Part shown: piece by piece, positions 1-9,257 of the stretch
Layout: each line of letters opens with the position of its first letter
Numbering within the stretch: the first letter of the stretch is position 1
NCBI GenBank assembly: GCA_902572155.1
Contig: CACGET010000011.1
Coordinates: forward strand, 2,501 to 25,571
Length of the DNA: 23,071 nucleotides
Reading direction: 5' to 3'
DNA from: an uncultured Pelagibacteraceae bacterium
Lineage (GTDB): Bacteria > Pseudomonadota > Alphaproteobacteria > Pelagibacterales > Pelagibacteraceae
The notes under the pieces: model-generated
The model's database searches: none
What the model was told of the DNA's origin: nothing
What the model saw: the letters and a program-made list of their open reading frames with translations, nothing else
Program-made: the position numbers and the translations under genes

Positions 1-285
1 ATTTTTTTAACAAAACTACTGGCCTAGTCCGCGTTCGCTCGCCACTACTAACGGAATCTCAATTGATTTCTTTTCCTCTGGTTACTTAGATGTTTCAGTT
101 CTCCAGGTTGTCTCTTTAAACCTATGTATTCAGTTTAAAGTACCACATAAAGTGGTGGGTTTCCCCATTCGGAAATTTTCGGATCAAAACTTACATACAG
201 CTCCCCGAAACTTATCGCAGTATATCACGTCCTTCATCGGCTTTCAGTGCCAAGGCATCCACTACACGCCCTTAAACGCTTGATT
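1..285 (-). rRNA. rrl: 23S ribosomal RNA, 5' end only (partial)
   Basis: The reverse complement from about 285 downward reads like the start of a bacterial 23S rRNA: a conserved GTGGATGCC block is followed by GGCACTGAAAGCCGATGAAG and then CTGCGATAAG, in the same order and spacing as in Escherichia coli. The 5' end is placed about four bases upstream of the AAGCG block by analogy and may be off by a few bases. The gene runs off the left edge, so only its first tenth is present. It is the distal gene of the 16S-tRNA-tRNA-23S operon. Confidence 0.95.
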
Positions 286-289
286 TATG

Positions 290-308
290 CACAGAAAAAA
301 ATTCTGTG
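290..308 (-). repeat. Hairpin just upstream of 23S rRNA
   Basis: A perfect 7-bp inverted repeat (CACAGAA / TTCTGTG) with a 5-base loop lies a few bases upstream of the 23S 5' end in the spacer transcript. Its position suits a processing or folding element of the pre-23S leader. The long-range 23S processing stem cannot be assessed because its other half lies outside the window. Confidence 0.6.
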
Positions 309-329
309 TTGAATCAAATTTTTTATTTA

Positions 330-359
330 GAACATTAGCTAATAAAATTACTAATGTTC
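330..359 (-). repeat. Second hairpin in the tRNA-Ala to 23S spacer
   Basis: A perfect 9-bp inverted repeat (GAACATTAG / CTAATGTTC) encloses a 12-base A+T-rich loop in the spacer between tRNA-Ala and 23S. It is not followed by a U-run in the transcribed direction and lies inside an operon, so it is more likely a structural or processing element than a terminator. Confidence 0.55.
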
Positions 360-418
360 GGATATAGATATTGATATTAATTATTATTTTTATTCACGAT
401 TTATACAACTAAGTGTTT

Positions 419-494
419 TGGTGGAGGATAGCGGGATCGAACCGCTGACCTCCTGAATGCAAATCAGGCGCTCTCCCAGCTGAGCTAATCCCCC
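419..494 (-). tRNA. alaT: tRNA-Ala (anticodon TGC)
   Basis: The 76-base reverse complement folds as a standard cloverleaf: acceptor 5' strand GGGGGAT pairs with ATCCTCC, the D arm starts TAGCTC, the anticodon loop TTTGCAT contains TGC, and the T arm carries GGTTCGATCC. The third acceptor pair is G3-U70, the classic identity element for alanyl-tRNA synthetase. The terminal CCA is encoded. It sits between tRNA-Ile and 23S in the rRNA spacer, the usual bacterial arrangement. Confidence 0.98.
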
Positions 495-506
495 ATGATC
501 TTTTAT

Positions 507-583
507 TGGTGGGCCGAGAAAGACTCGAACTTTCGACCCCACCCTTATCAAGGGTGTGCTCTAACCAACTGAGCTACCGGCCC
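507..583 (-). tRNA. ileT: tRNA-Ile (anticodon GAT)
   Basis: The 77-base reverse complement forms a cloverleaf with acceptor strands GGGCCGG and TCGGCCC (last pair G-U), an anticodon arm CCCTTGATAAGGG exposing GAT, and an encoded CCA end. Only 12 bases separate it from tRNA-Ala. It is the first spacer tRNA after 16S and is released from the common rRNA transcript by processing. Confidence 0.98.
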
Positions 584-603
584 CCATGCAAGAGAAACAC
601 TAC

Positions 604-637
604 TTTAAGAAGAGAAATGAGGACGGTCAACATTACC
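604..637 (-). repeat. 3' arm of the pre-16S processing stem
   Basis: This 34-base segment between tRNA-Ile and the 16S 3' end is complementary to 2236-2269 in the 16S leader. In the rRNA transcript 32 of 34 positions can pair (29 Watson-Crick and three G-U), with only two mismatches. This is the expected geometry of the RNase III stem that loops out pre-16S rRNA. Confidence 0.85.
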
Positions 638-682
638 TATGTATATTATTTAGAACGAAATTTTATTTTCATTCATCCTTAG

Positions 683-2157
<1,475 letters not shown>

Positions 2158-2235
2158 AAAAACGGCGCACACTAGCTTCTATATAAATTCTAAGAATAAA
2201 ATTTATATAATTTTGAAGTGTGTACGACAAATTTT

Positions 2236-2269
2236 GGTAACCTTAACCGTCCACACTTCTCTTCTTAAA
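2236..2269 (-). repeat. 5' arm of the pre-16S processing stem
   Basis: This leader segment, about 80 bases upstream of mature 16S, pairs with 604-637 on the far side of the gene. The two arms share the complementary cores AAGAAGAGAA / TTCTCTTCTT and GGACGGT / ACCGTCC without gaps over 34 positions. It marks the base of the looped-out pre-16S precursor. Confidence 0.85.
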
Positions 2270-2291
2270 TTTTTTACTTTTAAAACAGCTA

Positions 2292-2310
2292 ATTGAGCAA
2301 AAAGCTCAAT
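2292..2310 (-). promoter_or_regulatory. Leader hairpin with boxA-like sequence
   Basis: A perfect 7-bp hairpin (ATTGAGC, TTTTT loop, GCTCAAT in the transcribed direction) lies in the rRNA leader. Its 3' side runs TTGCTCAATTAG, loosely like the boxA antitermination element (TGCTCTTTA). Antitermination elements are expected at this position, but the match is partial, so the assignment is a guess; the hairpin itself is plain. Confidence 0.4.
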
Positions 2311-2361
2311 AATCCTCGCTTATTTATTGTATTAACAATAATTTTTTGAGAAAGTTCGTTG

Positions 2362-2389
2362 CTTATAGGCTAAAATTTTAGGAAATCAA
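2362..2389 (-). promoter_or_regulatory. Candidate rRNA operon promoter
   Basis: On the minus strand TTGATT (2384-2389) and TATAAG (2362-2367) are separated by 16 bases, a fair sigma-70 match. Transcription would start near 2355, giving a leader of about 200 bases before 16S that includes the boxA-like hairpin and the processing stem. No G+C-rich discriminator is seen after the -10 box. The rest of 2158-2490 is A+T-rich and holds no gene; it also contains the candidate promoter of the divergent peptidase gene. Confidence 0.5.
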
Positions 2390-2441
2390 GCTTTTAAGAT
2401 TAAAAAAAAGTTTATAAAAACAAGATTTTATAGGGTTTTTT

Positions 2442-2470
2442 TTGATTTTATCTCTTAGCTAATCTAATAA
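2442..2470 (+). promoter_or_regulatory. Weak candidate promoter of the M23 peptidase gene
   Basis: TTGATT (2442-2447) and TAATAA (2465-2470) are spaced by 17 bases and lie 20 bases before the start codon. The context is so A+T-rich that chance matches are common. The assignment rests on position, since the gene is divergent from the rRNA operon and needs its own promoter. Confidence 0.3.
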
Positions 2471-2490
2471 TTATCTCTTAAATATTTTTA

Positions 2491-3780
2491 ATGCTAGAAA
2501 AAATTTCAAAAATATCAAAGCAAAATAATGGGTTTATTGGATTAATTATAATTTTAATTATGACAACAATTTTAATAGCTTTATTTAATTATTATAAAAC
2601 AATAAATGAACAGAATTTTAATAGTTTGATTAACAACATCTATTTAAAAAAAACTATAAACCATATTTTTAATAACTTAGAACCAAAATATAAAAGAATT
2701 ACTCATAAAATTAAATCTGGAGAAACTTTTGATAAAATTTTAAATCTTTACTTCATTGATGATGAAGAAATTAAGCAAATAAAGAAACATTTATCAAAAA
2801 AAATAGATATTAATAAGCTTAATACAAGACAAATTATTAAATTTAATGTGGATCAATCAAATAATAGGATTAAAGAATTTATATTTCAAGTTTCAAATAC
2901 TGAAAAAATATACCTTAAAAAAAATATAAATAATCTTTTTAATCAAGAAACCTTAATTTTAAAATTAGATAAAGAAATAATATATAAAGAAAATATAATT
3001 ACCCAAAGTTTATATAAATCTGCCTCTGAAGAAAAAATCCCAGCCAACATTATAATAGAATTTGCAAGAATTTATGGTTTTCAGGTTGACTTTCAAAGAG
3101 ATATAAGACCAAAAGATAAGTTTCAAATAATGTATGAGGCATTTTTAGATGAAAATAAAAAATTAATTGAAACTGGAGAAATTCTTTTTGCTAATTTAAA
3201 ATTGAGTGGTCAAGATAACTCGTTATATTATTTCGATAAAAAAGGAAGCGTAGGTCATTATGATAGAAATGGCAAAAGTATTCAAAAAGCATTAATGAAA
3301 ACACCCATTAATGGTGCCAGATTATCTTCATCATTTGGAATTAGAAAACATCCCATAGATGGATTTAATAAAATGCATAGAGGAACTGATTTTGCAGCCC
3401 CAATGGGAACACCTATAATGGCTTCAGGTGACGGAATAATAAAAAAGATTGGCTGGTGTGGTGGTGGTGGTAATTGCATAAAGATAAAACATAACTCAAC
3501 ATATCAAACAGTTTATGCACATATGTCAAAATTCGCTAGAGGAATGAAAAATGGAGTGAGAGTAAAGCAAGGACAAACTATAGGTTATGTGGGGTCTACT
3601 GGAAAATCAACCGGTCCTCATTTACATTATGAAGTTATTGTTAACGGAAAAAGAGTTAATTCTCAAAAATTAAAATTGCCATCAGGTAAAATTTTAAAAA
3701 ATGAGGAAAGAAAGTTATTTGAAACTAATAAAATTAGAATAGATGTAGTTAAATCTGAAAAAATTTTAAATTTTAACTGA
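2491..3780 (+). CDS. Membrane-anchored M23 family murein endopeptidase
   Basis: This 429-residue protein has an N-terminal hydrophobic segment at about residues 14-35, indicating an inner-membrane anchor with the rest in the periplasm. A LysM/OapA-like region follows at about 50-105 (HKIKSGETFDKIL). The C-terminal M23 domain (about 290-395) is complete: zinc ligands H296 and D300 in HRGTDFAAP, H344 in YAHMS, and H377/H379 in GPHLHYE. Enzymes of this family cut peptide cross-links in peptidoglycan, using lysostaphin-type zinc chemistry, during cell growth or division. With all catalytic residues present it should be active rather than an EnvC/NlpD-type activator. An unusual C323-GGGG-N-C329 pair lies within the domain. 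No Shine-Dalgarno sequence is visible. Its 3' end is 15 bases from the convergent DUF4167 gene. Confidence 0.9.
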   Translation: MLEKISKISKQNNGFIGLIIILIMTTILIALFNYYKTINEQNFNSLINNIYLKKTINHIFNNLEPKYKRITHKIKSGETFDKILNLYFIDDEEIKQIKKHLSKKIDINKLNTRQIIKFNVDQSNNRIKEFIFQVSNTEKIYLKKNINNLFNQETLILKLDKEIIYKENIITQSLYKSASEEKIPANIIIEFARIYGFQVDFQRDIRPKDKFQIMYEAFLDENKKLIETGEILFANLKLSGQDNSLYYFDKKGSVGHYDRNGKSIQKALMKTPINGARLSSSFGIRKHPIDGFNKMHRGTDFAAPMGTPIMASGDGIIKKIGWCGGGGNCIKIKHNSTYQTVYAHMSKFARGMKNGVRVKQGQTIGYVGSTGKSTGPHLHYEVIVNGKRVNSQKLKLPSGKILKNEERKLFETNKIRIDVVKSEKILNFN

Positions 3781-3795
3781 TAAGTTAATATAATC

Positions 3796-4215
3796 TTACA
3801 AAACTGTTTTAGTGTCAATTAATGACTCTTTATCTTTTGATGGATTATCATCAATAATATCACTTGAATTAGTTTTTTCAGTAGAAGATAATTTAATTTC
3901 AACATCTTTATTATCTATAAATTTCGTTTTTTTATAATTTTCTTGTTCTTTTAAAATTCGAGTAAAATGATCTGCGTGCTGGAAATAGTTCTCTGATAAA
4001 ATCTTATCCCCATTAGAGGAAGCCTCTCTTGCTAAATCGTTATATTTATCAATTAACTTAGAGGCATTATGATTATTTCTTCCAGGAACCTTTCTTTTAA
4101 AGTTTTCATTATTAGAGAAATTAGATCCATACTTGGGTCTATCGCCATTACTTTTGTAAATTCTGTCGTTTCTTCGAAAATTATTTCTTCTCACATTGTT
4201 TCTAAAAGTTACCAT
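3796..4215 (-). CDS. DUF4167 domain protein, basic and probably RNA-associated
   Basis: This 139-residue protein has an Arg/Asn-rich, highly basic N-terminus (about 1-50, for example RRNNFRRN). A helical segment at about 50-92 with AREASSNGDKILSENYFQHADH is the hallmark of the alphaproteobacterial DUF4167 family. The tail from 93 is acidic and low in complexity. Family members are small and commonly encoded next to prfA and prmC, as here, where the gene is last in the lysC-ispG-prfA-prmC cluster, 12 bases after prmC. Function is not established; the charge pattern and translation-gene neighbours suggest binding to RNA or the ribosome, which is inference. Confidence 0.85.
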   Translation of the reverse strand: MVTFRNNVRRNNFRRNDRIYKSNGDRPKYGSNFSNNENFKRKVPGRNNHNASKLIDKYNDLAREASSNGDKILSENYFQHADHFTRILKEQENYKKTKFIDNKDVEIKLSSTEKTNSSDIIDDNPSKDKESLIDTKTVL

Positions 4216-4227
4216 AAATTTTATTAT

Positions 4228-5073
4228 TTATATTTTAGTACTCACAATACATCGATCAACCTTTGCAAAATCTTTTAAAATACTATTTATATAAAAACCT
4301 TCTTTTTTTAATAAATTAATTGTTCTATTTTTTTGATCAAACCCTACTTCTAAAATAAATTTACCATTTTTTTTTATCAGATCAGATGATTTTTTTATTA
4401 CCTTTCTAATTTCTGATAATCCATCTAATCCACCACAGAGAGCTAACTTAGGCTCATAATTAATTACATCCTTATCCAGATATTTCAATTTATATTTATT
4501 AATATAAGGAGGATTTGATAGAATTAAATCATATTTGCCTAAATCAAATTTGTCAACATCTGATTTATAGAATTTAACCCTAGCATCTACTTTAAGGTTA
4601 TTTGCATTTATTTTACTTATATTTAAACAATTTTTACTAATATCAATTCCTGTTCCAAAAAAATTTTTTTTTTCCTTTAAAATTGATAAAAGAATACACC
4701 CAGATCCAACACCAATATCTAAAACATTGATTTTATTTTTATTTTTTGTAATTTTAAGTGCTTCCTCTATCAAAGTTTCTGTGTCTGGTCTCGGTATTAA
4801 AGTATCTTTGCTAACATAAAACTCATATTTCCAAAAATACTTTTTATTAATCAAATAAGCAATTGGCTTTCTATTCGAACGTTCTCTAATTAATTCATTG
4901 AAATTTCTTAATTTTTCTAATTTCAATTCTTCATCATAATTTAAAATAATATATTTCTTATTTTTGCCAATAACTTTCATCATTAGAAGTTCAGAATCGA
5001 GCTGTGCAGTGCTAATAAATCTATTTTTCAGAATTTTAGTACCTTCTAAAATTGCAGATTGAATGTTCATCAT
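4228..5073 (-). CDS. prmC: Peptide chain release factor glutamine N5-methyltransferase
   Basis: PrmC (HemK) methylates the glutamine of the GGQ motif in release factors using S-adenosylmethionine. The 281-residue protein shows the family order: an N-terminal helical release-factor-binding domain (1-75), IPRPDTE at 93-99, the SAM-binding DIGVGSG at 119-125, and the catalytic NPPY at 187-190 that holds the target glutamine. Length matches the family. The start ATG overlaps the prfA stop as ATGA, so translation is probably coupled to its own substrate's gene. A second ATG follows directly and could also be used. Confidence 0.96.
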   Translation of the reverse strand: MMNIQSAILEGTKILKNRFISTAQLDSELLMMKVIGKNKKYIILNYDEELKLEKLRNFNELIRERSNRKPIAYLINKKYFWKYEFYVSKDTLIPRPDTETLIEEALKITKNKNKINVLDIGVGSGCILLSILKEKKNFFGTGIDISKNCLNISKINANNLKVDARVKFYKSDVDKFDLGKYDLILSNPPYINKYKLKYLDKDVINYEPKLALCGGLDGLSEIRKVIKKSSDLIKKNGKFILEVGFDQKNRTINLLKKEGFYINSILKDFAKVDRCIVSTKI

Positions 5074-6143
5074 CTTAGGTTATTCAAGCTCTCTTCTTGT
5101 GCTTGCAATGTTAATGATTCTATCATTTCATCGAAGGCTTCTCCTTCTAAAAATTCCTCTAATCGATGAAGAGTTAAATTAATTCTATGGTCAGTAACTC
5201 TTCCTTGAGGAAAATTATACGTTCTTATTCTTTCAGATCTATCACCTGTTCCAATTTTAGTCTTTCTATCTTTAGATCTTTCTTGATCAATTCTAGATCT
5301 TTCTAATTCATATAATCTCGCTCTTAAAATTTTCATGCCTTTAGATTTATTTTTATGTTGAGACTTTTCATCTTGTTGGGAGACAGATAGGCCTGAAGGT
5401 ATATGAGTTATTCTCACTGCGCTGTCCGTTGTATTTACAGATTGCCCACCTGGTCCACCAGCTCTAAAAACATCAATTCTTAAATCAGTATCGTTTATTT
5501 TAAGATCAACCTCCTCTGCTTCTGGCAATACTGCAACAGTTGCTGCAGAGGTATGTACGCGCCCTTGAGTTTCTGTATCAGGCACTCTTTGTACTCTATG
5601 AACTCCACTTTCATATTTTAAAGTCGAATAAATGTTAGTGCCTTTGATAGATGCTATTACTTCCTTTAAACCTCCAGCGTCACTTCTAGAAATAGATATC
5701 AACTCTAGGCTCCATTTTTTTTTATGACTTACTTTTTCATACATTTTAAAAAGATCAGATGCAAATAAGCTTGCTTCTAAACCTCCAGTTCCAGCCCTAA
5801 TCTCTATAATGGCATTTTTTTTATCTGCTTCGTCTTTTGGTAGTAAAAATATTTTTAATTTCTTTTCATCTATTTCATGTTTTGATTCTAATTCAACTAA
5901 TTCTATCTCAGCCATTTTTTTAAGTTCTTCATCTGCTGAATTATCATTTAAAATTTTTTGTAATTCTTTTTTATCTTGCTCAAAAGAAATATAACTTTTA
6001 GCTGTTCCTATAATTTCATTTACATCTGAATATTCTTTAGATTTTTCAGCAAATAGTTTCTTGTCAATTTCACCAGATGATAAATCTTTTTCTAAGTTGG
6101 AATGTTTAGATATAAGCTCTTCAATAGTTTTTGGTGGAATCAT
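5070..6143 (-). CDS. prfA: Peptide chain release factor 1
   Basis: RF1 ends translation at UAA and UAG codons. The 357-residue protein carries the GGQ motif at 232-234 within AGGPGGQSVNTTDSAVR, which triggers peptidyl-tRNA hydrolysis. The stop-codon reading tripeptide is PDT at 188-190, a PxT motif that identifies RF1; RF2 has SPF. The long N-terminal helical domain (1-100) and length are normal. It overlaps the ispG stop by ATGA at its start and prmC by ATGA at its end, a compact translation-termination unit with the methylase that modifies Q234. No in-frame signal of autoregulatory frameshifting is seen, which is expected since that belongs to RF2. Confidence 0.97.
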   Translation of the reverse strand: MIPPKTIEELISKHSNLEKDLSSGEIDKKLFAEKSKEYSDVNEIIGTAKSYISFEQDKKELQKILNDNSADEELKKMAEIELVELESKHEIDEKKLKIFLLPKDEADKKNAIIEIRAGTGGLEASLFASDLFKMYEKVSHKKKWSLELISISRSDAGGLKEVIASIKGTNIYSTLKYESGVHRVQRVPDTETQGRVHTSAATVAVLPEAEEVDLKINDTDLRIDVFRAGGPGGQSVNTTDSAVRITHIPSGLSVSQQDEKSQHKNKSKGMKILRARLYELERSRIDQERSKDRKTKIGTGDRSERIRTYNFPQGRVTDHRINLTLHRLEEFLEGEAFDEMIESLTLQAQEESLNNLR

Positions 6144-7240
6144 ATTTTCTTTTCTAGTTCAAATGCTTTTTTTTCAACTTCAAGAACAACTTTATCAATA
6201 ATATCCTTCGTAAGAACTTTTTCATTTTGCACCCCAGATAAATAAAGCATATTATTTCCTTTGCCTCCGCCTGTAATTCCTATATCGGTCATAGCCGCTT
6301 CTCCTGGACCATTAACAACACATCCAATTATAGATAAAGTAATTGGTGTTTTTATGTGAGATAACTTTTTCTCTAAAATTTTAACTGTATCTATTACTTG
6401 AAATGCTTGCCTTGCACATGATGGGCAAGATATGATTTTCACACCTCTATTTCTAAGATTTAAAGATTTTAGTATCTCGTTTCCTATTTTAATCTCTTTA
6501 ACAGGATCATCAGATAATGAAATCCTTATTGTATCGCCAATTCCATCCATCAAAAGGGATCCGATGCCTATTGAAGACTTAATGCTACCTGTTATAAAGC
6601 TTCCAGCTTCTGTAATTCCAAGATGTAACGGATAATCGCATACTTTTGATAATTTTCTATAGGCAGCAATAGAAAGGAAAACGTCTGAAGATTTTACACT
6701 TATCTTAAAATTGAAAAAATCTTTGTCTTCTAACATCTTTATATTTCTCAAAGCACTCTCCACCAGTGCTTCTGGACAAGGTTCTTTATATTTTTCTAAA
6801 ATATCTTTTTCCAATGAGCCCGAATTTACTCCTATTCTAATTGAACAATCATTATTTTTAGCGGCATTAAGAACTTCATATATTTTTGATTTATCGCCAA
6901 TATTTCCAGGATTTATCCTTAAACATTTAGCACCATTATCTGCAGCTTCAATTGCTCTTTTGTAATGGAAATGAATATCTGCGACAACTGGAATAGATAC
7001 ATGTTTTACTATTTCTCTCAATGCAAAGGTAGAGTCCTTATCTGGACATGAAACTCTCACTATATCTGCACCCTCTTCAGTTATAGCATTAATTTGTTTG
7101 ATTGTTGCCTTTTGATCTGTGGTTAAAGTATTTGTCATCGACTGAACAGATATTGGATTATCTCCCCCAATTTTTACTTTACCAACATTAATAACTTTTG
7201 TTTTTCTTCTTTTGATATCTCTAAATGGTCTAACGCTCAT
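6140..7240 (-). CDS. ispG: 4-hydroxy-3-methylbut-2-enyl diphosphate synthase
   Basis: IspG (GcpE) converts methylerythritol cyclodiphosphate to HMBPP, the penultimate step of the MEP isoprenoid pathway, using a [4Fe-4S] cluster and reduced ferredoxin or flavodoxin. The 366 residues form a TIM-barrel first part (SVQSMTNT near 31-38) and a C-terminal cluster domain with C272 and C275 in SCPSCARQ, C307 in GCVVNGPGE and the fourth ligand E314. All cluster ligands are present. It is the short bacterial form without the plant-type insertion. It starts 4 bases after the lysC stop and overlaps prfA by 4 bases, so it is almost certainly co-transcribed with both. Confidence 0.97.
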   Translation of the reverse strand: MSVRPFRDIKRRKTKVINVGKVKIGGDNPISVQSMTNTLTTDQKATIKQINAITEEGADIVRVSCPDKDSTFALREIVKHVSIPVVADIHFHYKRAIEAADNGAKCLRINPGNIGDKSKIYEVLNAAKNNDCSIRIGVNSGSLEKDILEKYKEPCPEALVESALRNIKMLEDKDFFNFKISVKSSDVFLSIAAYRKLSKVCDYPLHLGITEAGSFITGSIKSSIGIGSLLMDGIGDTIRISLSDDPVKEIKIGNEILKSLNLRNRGVKIISCPSCARQAFQVIDTVKILEKKLSHIKTPITLSIIGCVVNGPGEAAMTDIGITGGGKGNNMLYLSGVQNEKVLTKDIIDKVVLEVEKKAFELEKKI

Positions 7241-7244
7241 TAAA

Positions 7245-8456
7245 TTAATCTAATTTAAATTCTTTATGCAAAACTCCTACAGCTTTTTTTACACTGTTCG
7301 ATGAGATTAAGACAGAAATTTTAATTTCAGAGGTAGAAATTACTAAAATATTAATTTTTTTTGATGCTAAAGACTGAAACATTCTATAAGTTATTCCTGG
7401 GGATGTAATCATCCCCACTCCAATTATAGAAACTTTCGAAACATTCTTGTCAAATGATAACTTTTTATAAGATATCTTTTTATTTTGTTTAATTAATTTT
7501 TCTGTTTTCTTTAAATCGTCAGCTTTAATTGTAAAAGTAAGGTCAGTATCTTGTCCATTTTGAGAAATATTTTGAACAACCATGTCAACGTTAATTAAAT
7601 TTTTAGACAAAGGTTTAAAAATTGAGGCCGCAACACCTGGTTTATCCTTTACTCCTACGATTGTTATCTTGGCATCGTTTTTGGTTGAAGAAATTCCAGT
7701 AATAATTTGGTCACTACAAGTTTTTTTTGAGTCTGATATTAAAGTTCCTGGCTTAGATATAAATGAGGATTTAACTTCTATATTGATATTATTTAGTTTA
7801 GCATCCTGTACTGAAGTTGGTTGCATAACTTTAGATCCTAAAGATGCCATTTCTAACATTTCATCATAAAAAATTTTGGTAATCTTTTTTGCTTTTTTGT
7901 ATTGTCTTGGATCAGTTGTAAAAACCCCTTCTACGTCTGTATAAATTATACACTCATCTGCTTTAATAAATTTTGCTATCATAATAGCTGTGGCATCAGA
8001 TCCACTTCTTCCTATTGTTGTTAATCTAAATTTGCTATTGATACCCTGAAAACCAGTTATAATTGGTATACCTCCACTTTTTAAATAATTATTTAATTCT
8101 TTAATAGCAATTTTTTTGATTCTTGAACTAGAATAAGGTCCTTCAGTTTGAATAGGTAATTGCCATGACATCCAAGACCTAGACTTAAATCCAATATGAT
8201 TTAGTCTTCCTGCAATTAATGCACATGAAGCTTGCTCCCCTGTAGACACCAATGCATCGTACTCAGCTTTATCAAAATTATTGCTAATTAACCTAGATTT
8301 TTTTACTAGCTCGTTTGTCACGCCACTCATTGCTGATGAAATCACTATTACTCTTCTTTTTTTCTTCTTATACGAGGCAATAATTTTACAGACCTTTTTA
8401 ATCCTTTCGATATTTCCAACAGATGTTCCACCAAATTTTAATACAACAGTTTTCAT
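7245..8456 (-). CDS. lysC: Aspartate kinase, ACT-regulated
   Basis: Aspartokinase phosphorylates aspartate, the committed step to lysine, threonine, methionine and diaminopimelate. The 403-residue protein begins MKTVVLKFGGTSVGN (ATP/aspartate site at 7-15), has GRSGSDATA at 149-157 and YTDVEGVFTTDPR at 172-184, then two ACT domains (about 263-330 and 341-403) that bind the feedback inhibitors. The C-terminal segment STSEIKISVLI is typical. It is a monofunctional enzyme with no homoserine dehydrogenase fusion. It is the first gene of the minus-strand cluster and diverges from ubiG across 78 bases. Confidence 0.97.
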   Translation of the reverse strand: MKTVVLKFGGTSVGNIERIKKVCKIIASYKKKKRRVIVISSAMSGVTNELVKKSRLISNNFDKAEYDALVSTGEQASCALIAGRLNHIGFKSRSWMSWQLPIQTEGPYSSSRIKKIAIKELNNYLKSGGIPIITGFQGINSKFRLTTIGRSGSDATAIMIAKFIKADECIIYTDVEGVFTTDPRQYKKAKKITKIFYDEMLEMASLGSKVMQPTSVQDAKLNNINIEVKSSFISKPGTLISDSKKTCSDQIITGISSTKNDAKITIVGVKDKPGVAASIFKPLSKNLINVDMVVQNISQNGQDTDLTFTIKADDLKKTEKLIKQNKKISYKKLSFDKNVSKVSIIGVGMITSPGITYRMFQSLASKKINILVISTSEIKISVLISSNSVKKAVGVLHKEFKLD

Positions 8457-8490
8457 TAATCTTATTTAATAATTATAATTTAATTAATAA

Positions 8491-8519
8491 TTGATAAAAT
8501 ACATCTTAATTGCTATGTC
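8491..8519 (+). promoter_or_regulatory. Candidate ubiG promoter
   Basis: TTGATA (8491-8496) and TATGTC (8514-8519) are separated by 17 bases, and the predicted start near 8526 leaves a leader of about nine bases before the ubiG ATG. The -35 is good and the -10 only fair. It lies almost exactly on top of the candidate lysC promoter on the other strand. Confidence 0.4.
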
Positions 8520-8521
8520 AA
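8493..8521 (-). promoter_or_regulatory. Candidate lysC operon promoter
   Basis: On the minus strand a consensus -35 TTGACA (8516-8521) is followed after 17 bases by TTTATC (8493-8498), a weak -10. A perfect TTGACA is rare in such A+T-rich DNA and lies in the only gap upstream of the five-gene cluster. Transcription would begin near 8486, about 30 bases before the lysC ATG. Confidence 0.45.
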
Positions 8522-8534
8522 CTAATTATCTATC

Positions 8535-9257
8535 ATGAGTAGCGTAAATAAAAAAGAAATAGAAAAATTTTCGAAAATGGCCACTGAATGGTGGGATCCA
8601 AATGGTAAGTTTAAACCTCTTCATAAATTTAATCCTATACGTATAAAATATATAAAAGAAAATATTATAAGTAATTTTAATTTGAAAAATAAAGAAAAAC
8701 CGTTAAATAAAATTGAAATTCTAGATATCGGTTGTGGTGGTGGACTATTATCTGAACCAATGTGTAGAATGGGAGCAAGTGTAACTGGGATTGATGCTTC
8801 TTTAACAAATATAAAAGTTGCCCAACTTCATGCTAAAACGAATAAACTTAATATTAAATATTTTGCTTCTCCACCAGAAAATCTAAAGATAAAAAAAAAA
8901 TTTGATGTCATCTTAAATATGGAGATTGTGGAACATGTTGAAGATATTAATTTTTTTCTTGAATCATGTTCGAAACTTTTGAAAAAAAATGGTTTAATGT
9001 TTGTGGCTACTTTAAATAAAACTTTAAAAAGCTATATTTTTGCAATTGTAGGAGCTGAATATATAATGAGATGGTTGCCTATAGGAACTCATGAATGGGA
9101 AAAATTTGTTAAACCTGTGGATCTTGAGCGTATATTAAAAAAAAATAATTTAAGATTGATTAAACTTGATGGAATGAATTTTAATATTTTAAGTGATGAA
9201 TGGAGCATTTCAAGAGATACATCTGTAAATTATATAACAAAATTTAAAAAAAACTAA
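8535..9257 (+). CDS. ubiG: Ubiquinone biosynthesis O-methyltransferase
   Basis: UbiG performs both O-methylation steps of ubiquinone synthesis with S-adenosylmethionine, at the inner face of the membrane. The 240-residue protein has the diagnostic N-terminus (MATEWWDPNGKFKPLHKFNP, residues 15-34), SAM motif I DIGCGGG at 64-70, and the downstream segments NMEIVEHVED and GTHEWEKFV typical of UbiG rather than UbiE. Length is normal. It stands alone on the plus strand; its stop codon overlaps the stop of the convergent DUF1178 gene by four bases. Confidence 0.95.
   Translation: MSSVNKKEIEKFSKMATEWWDPNGKFKPLHKFNPIRIKYIKENIISNFNLKNKEKPLNKIEILDIGCGGGLLSEPMCRMGASVTGIDASLTNIKVAQLHAKTNKLNIKYFASPPENLKIKKKFDVILNMEIVEHVEDINFFLESCSKLLKKNGLMFVATLNKTLKSYIFAIVGAEYIMRWLPIGTHEWEKFVKPVDLERILKKNNLRLIKLDGMNFNILSDEWSISRDTSVNYITKFKKN

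Noticed and set aside
330..359. Hairpin in the tRNA-Ala to 23S spacer considered as a terminator
   Set aside because: It lies within the rRNA operon before 23S and lacks a following U-run in the transcribed direction.
5070..6143. Release factor gene considered as RF2 (prfB)
   Set aside because: The stop-reading tripeptide is PDT, an RF1-type PxT, and there is no in-frame UGA frameshift site.
7582..7869. A 95-codon plus-strand frame opposite lysC
   Set aside because: Antisense shadow of conserved aspartokinase sequence; no family resemblance or start signals.
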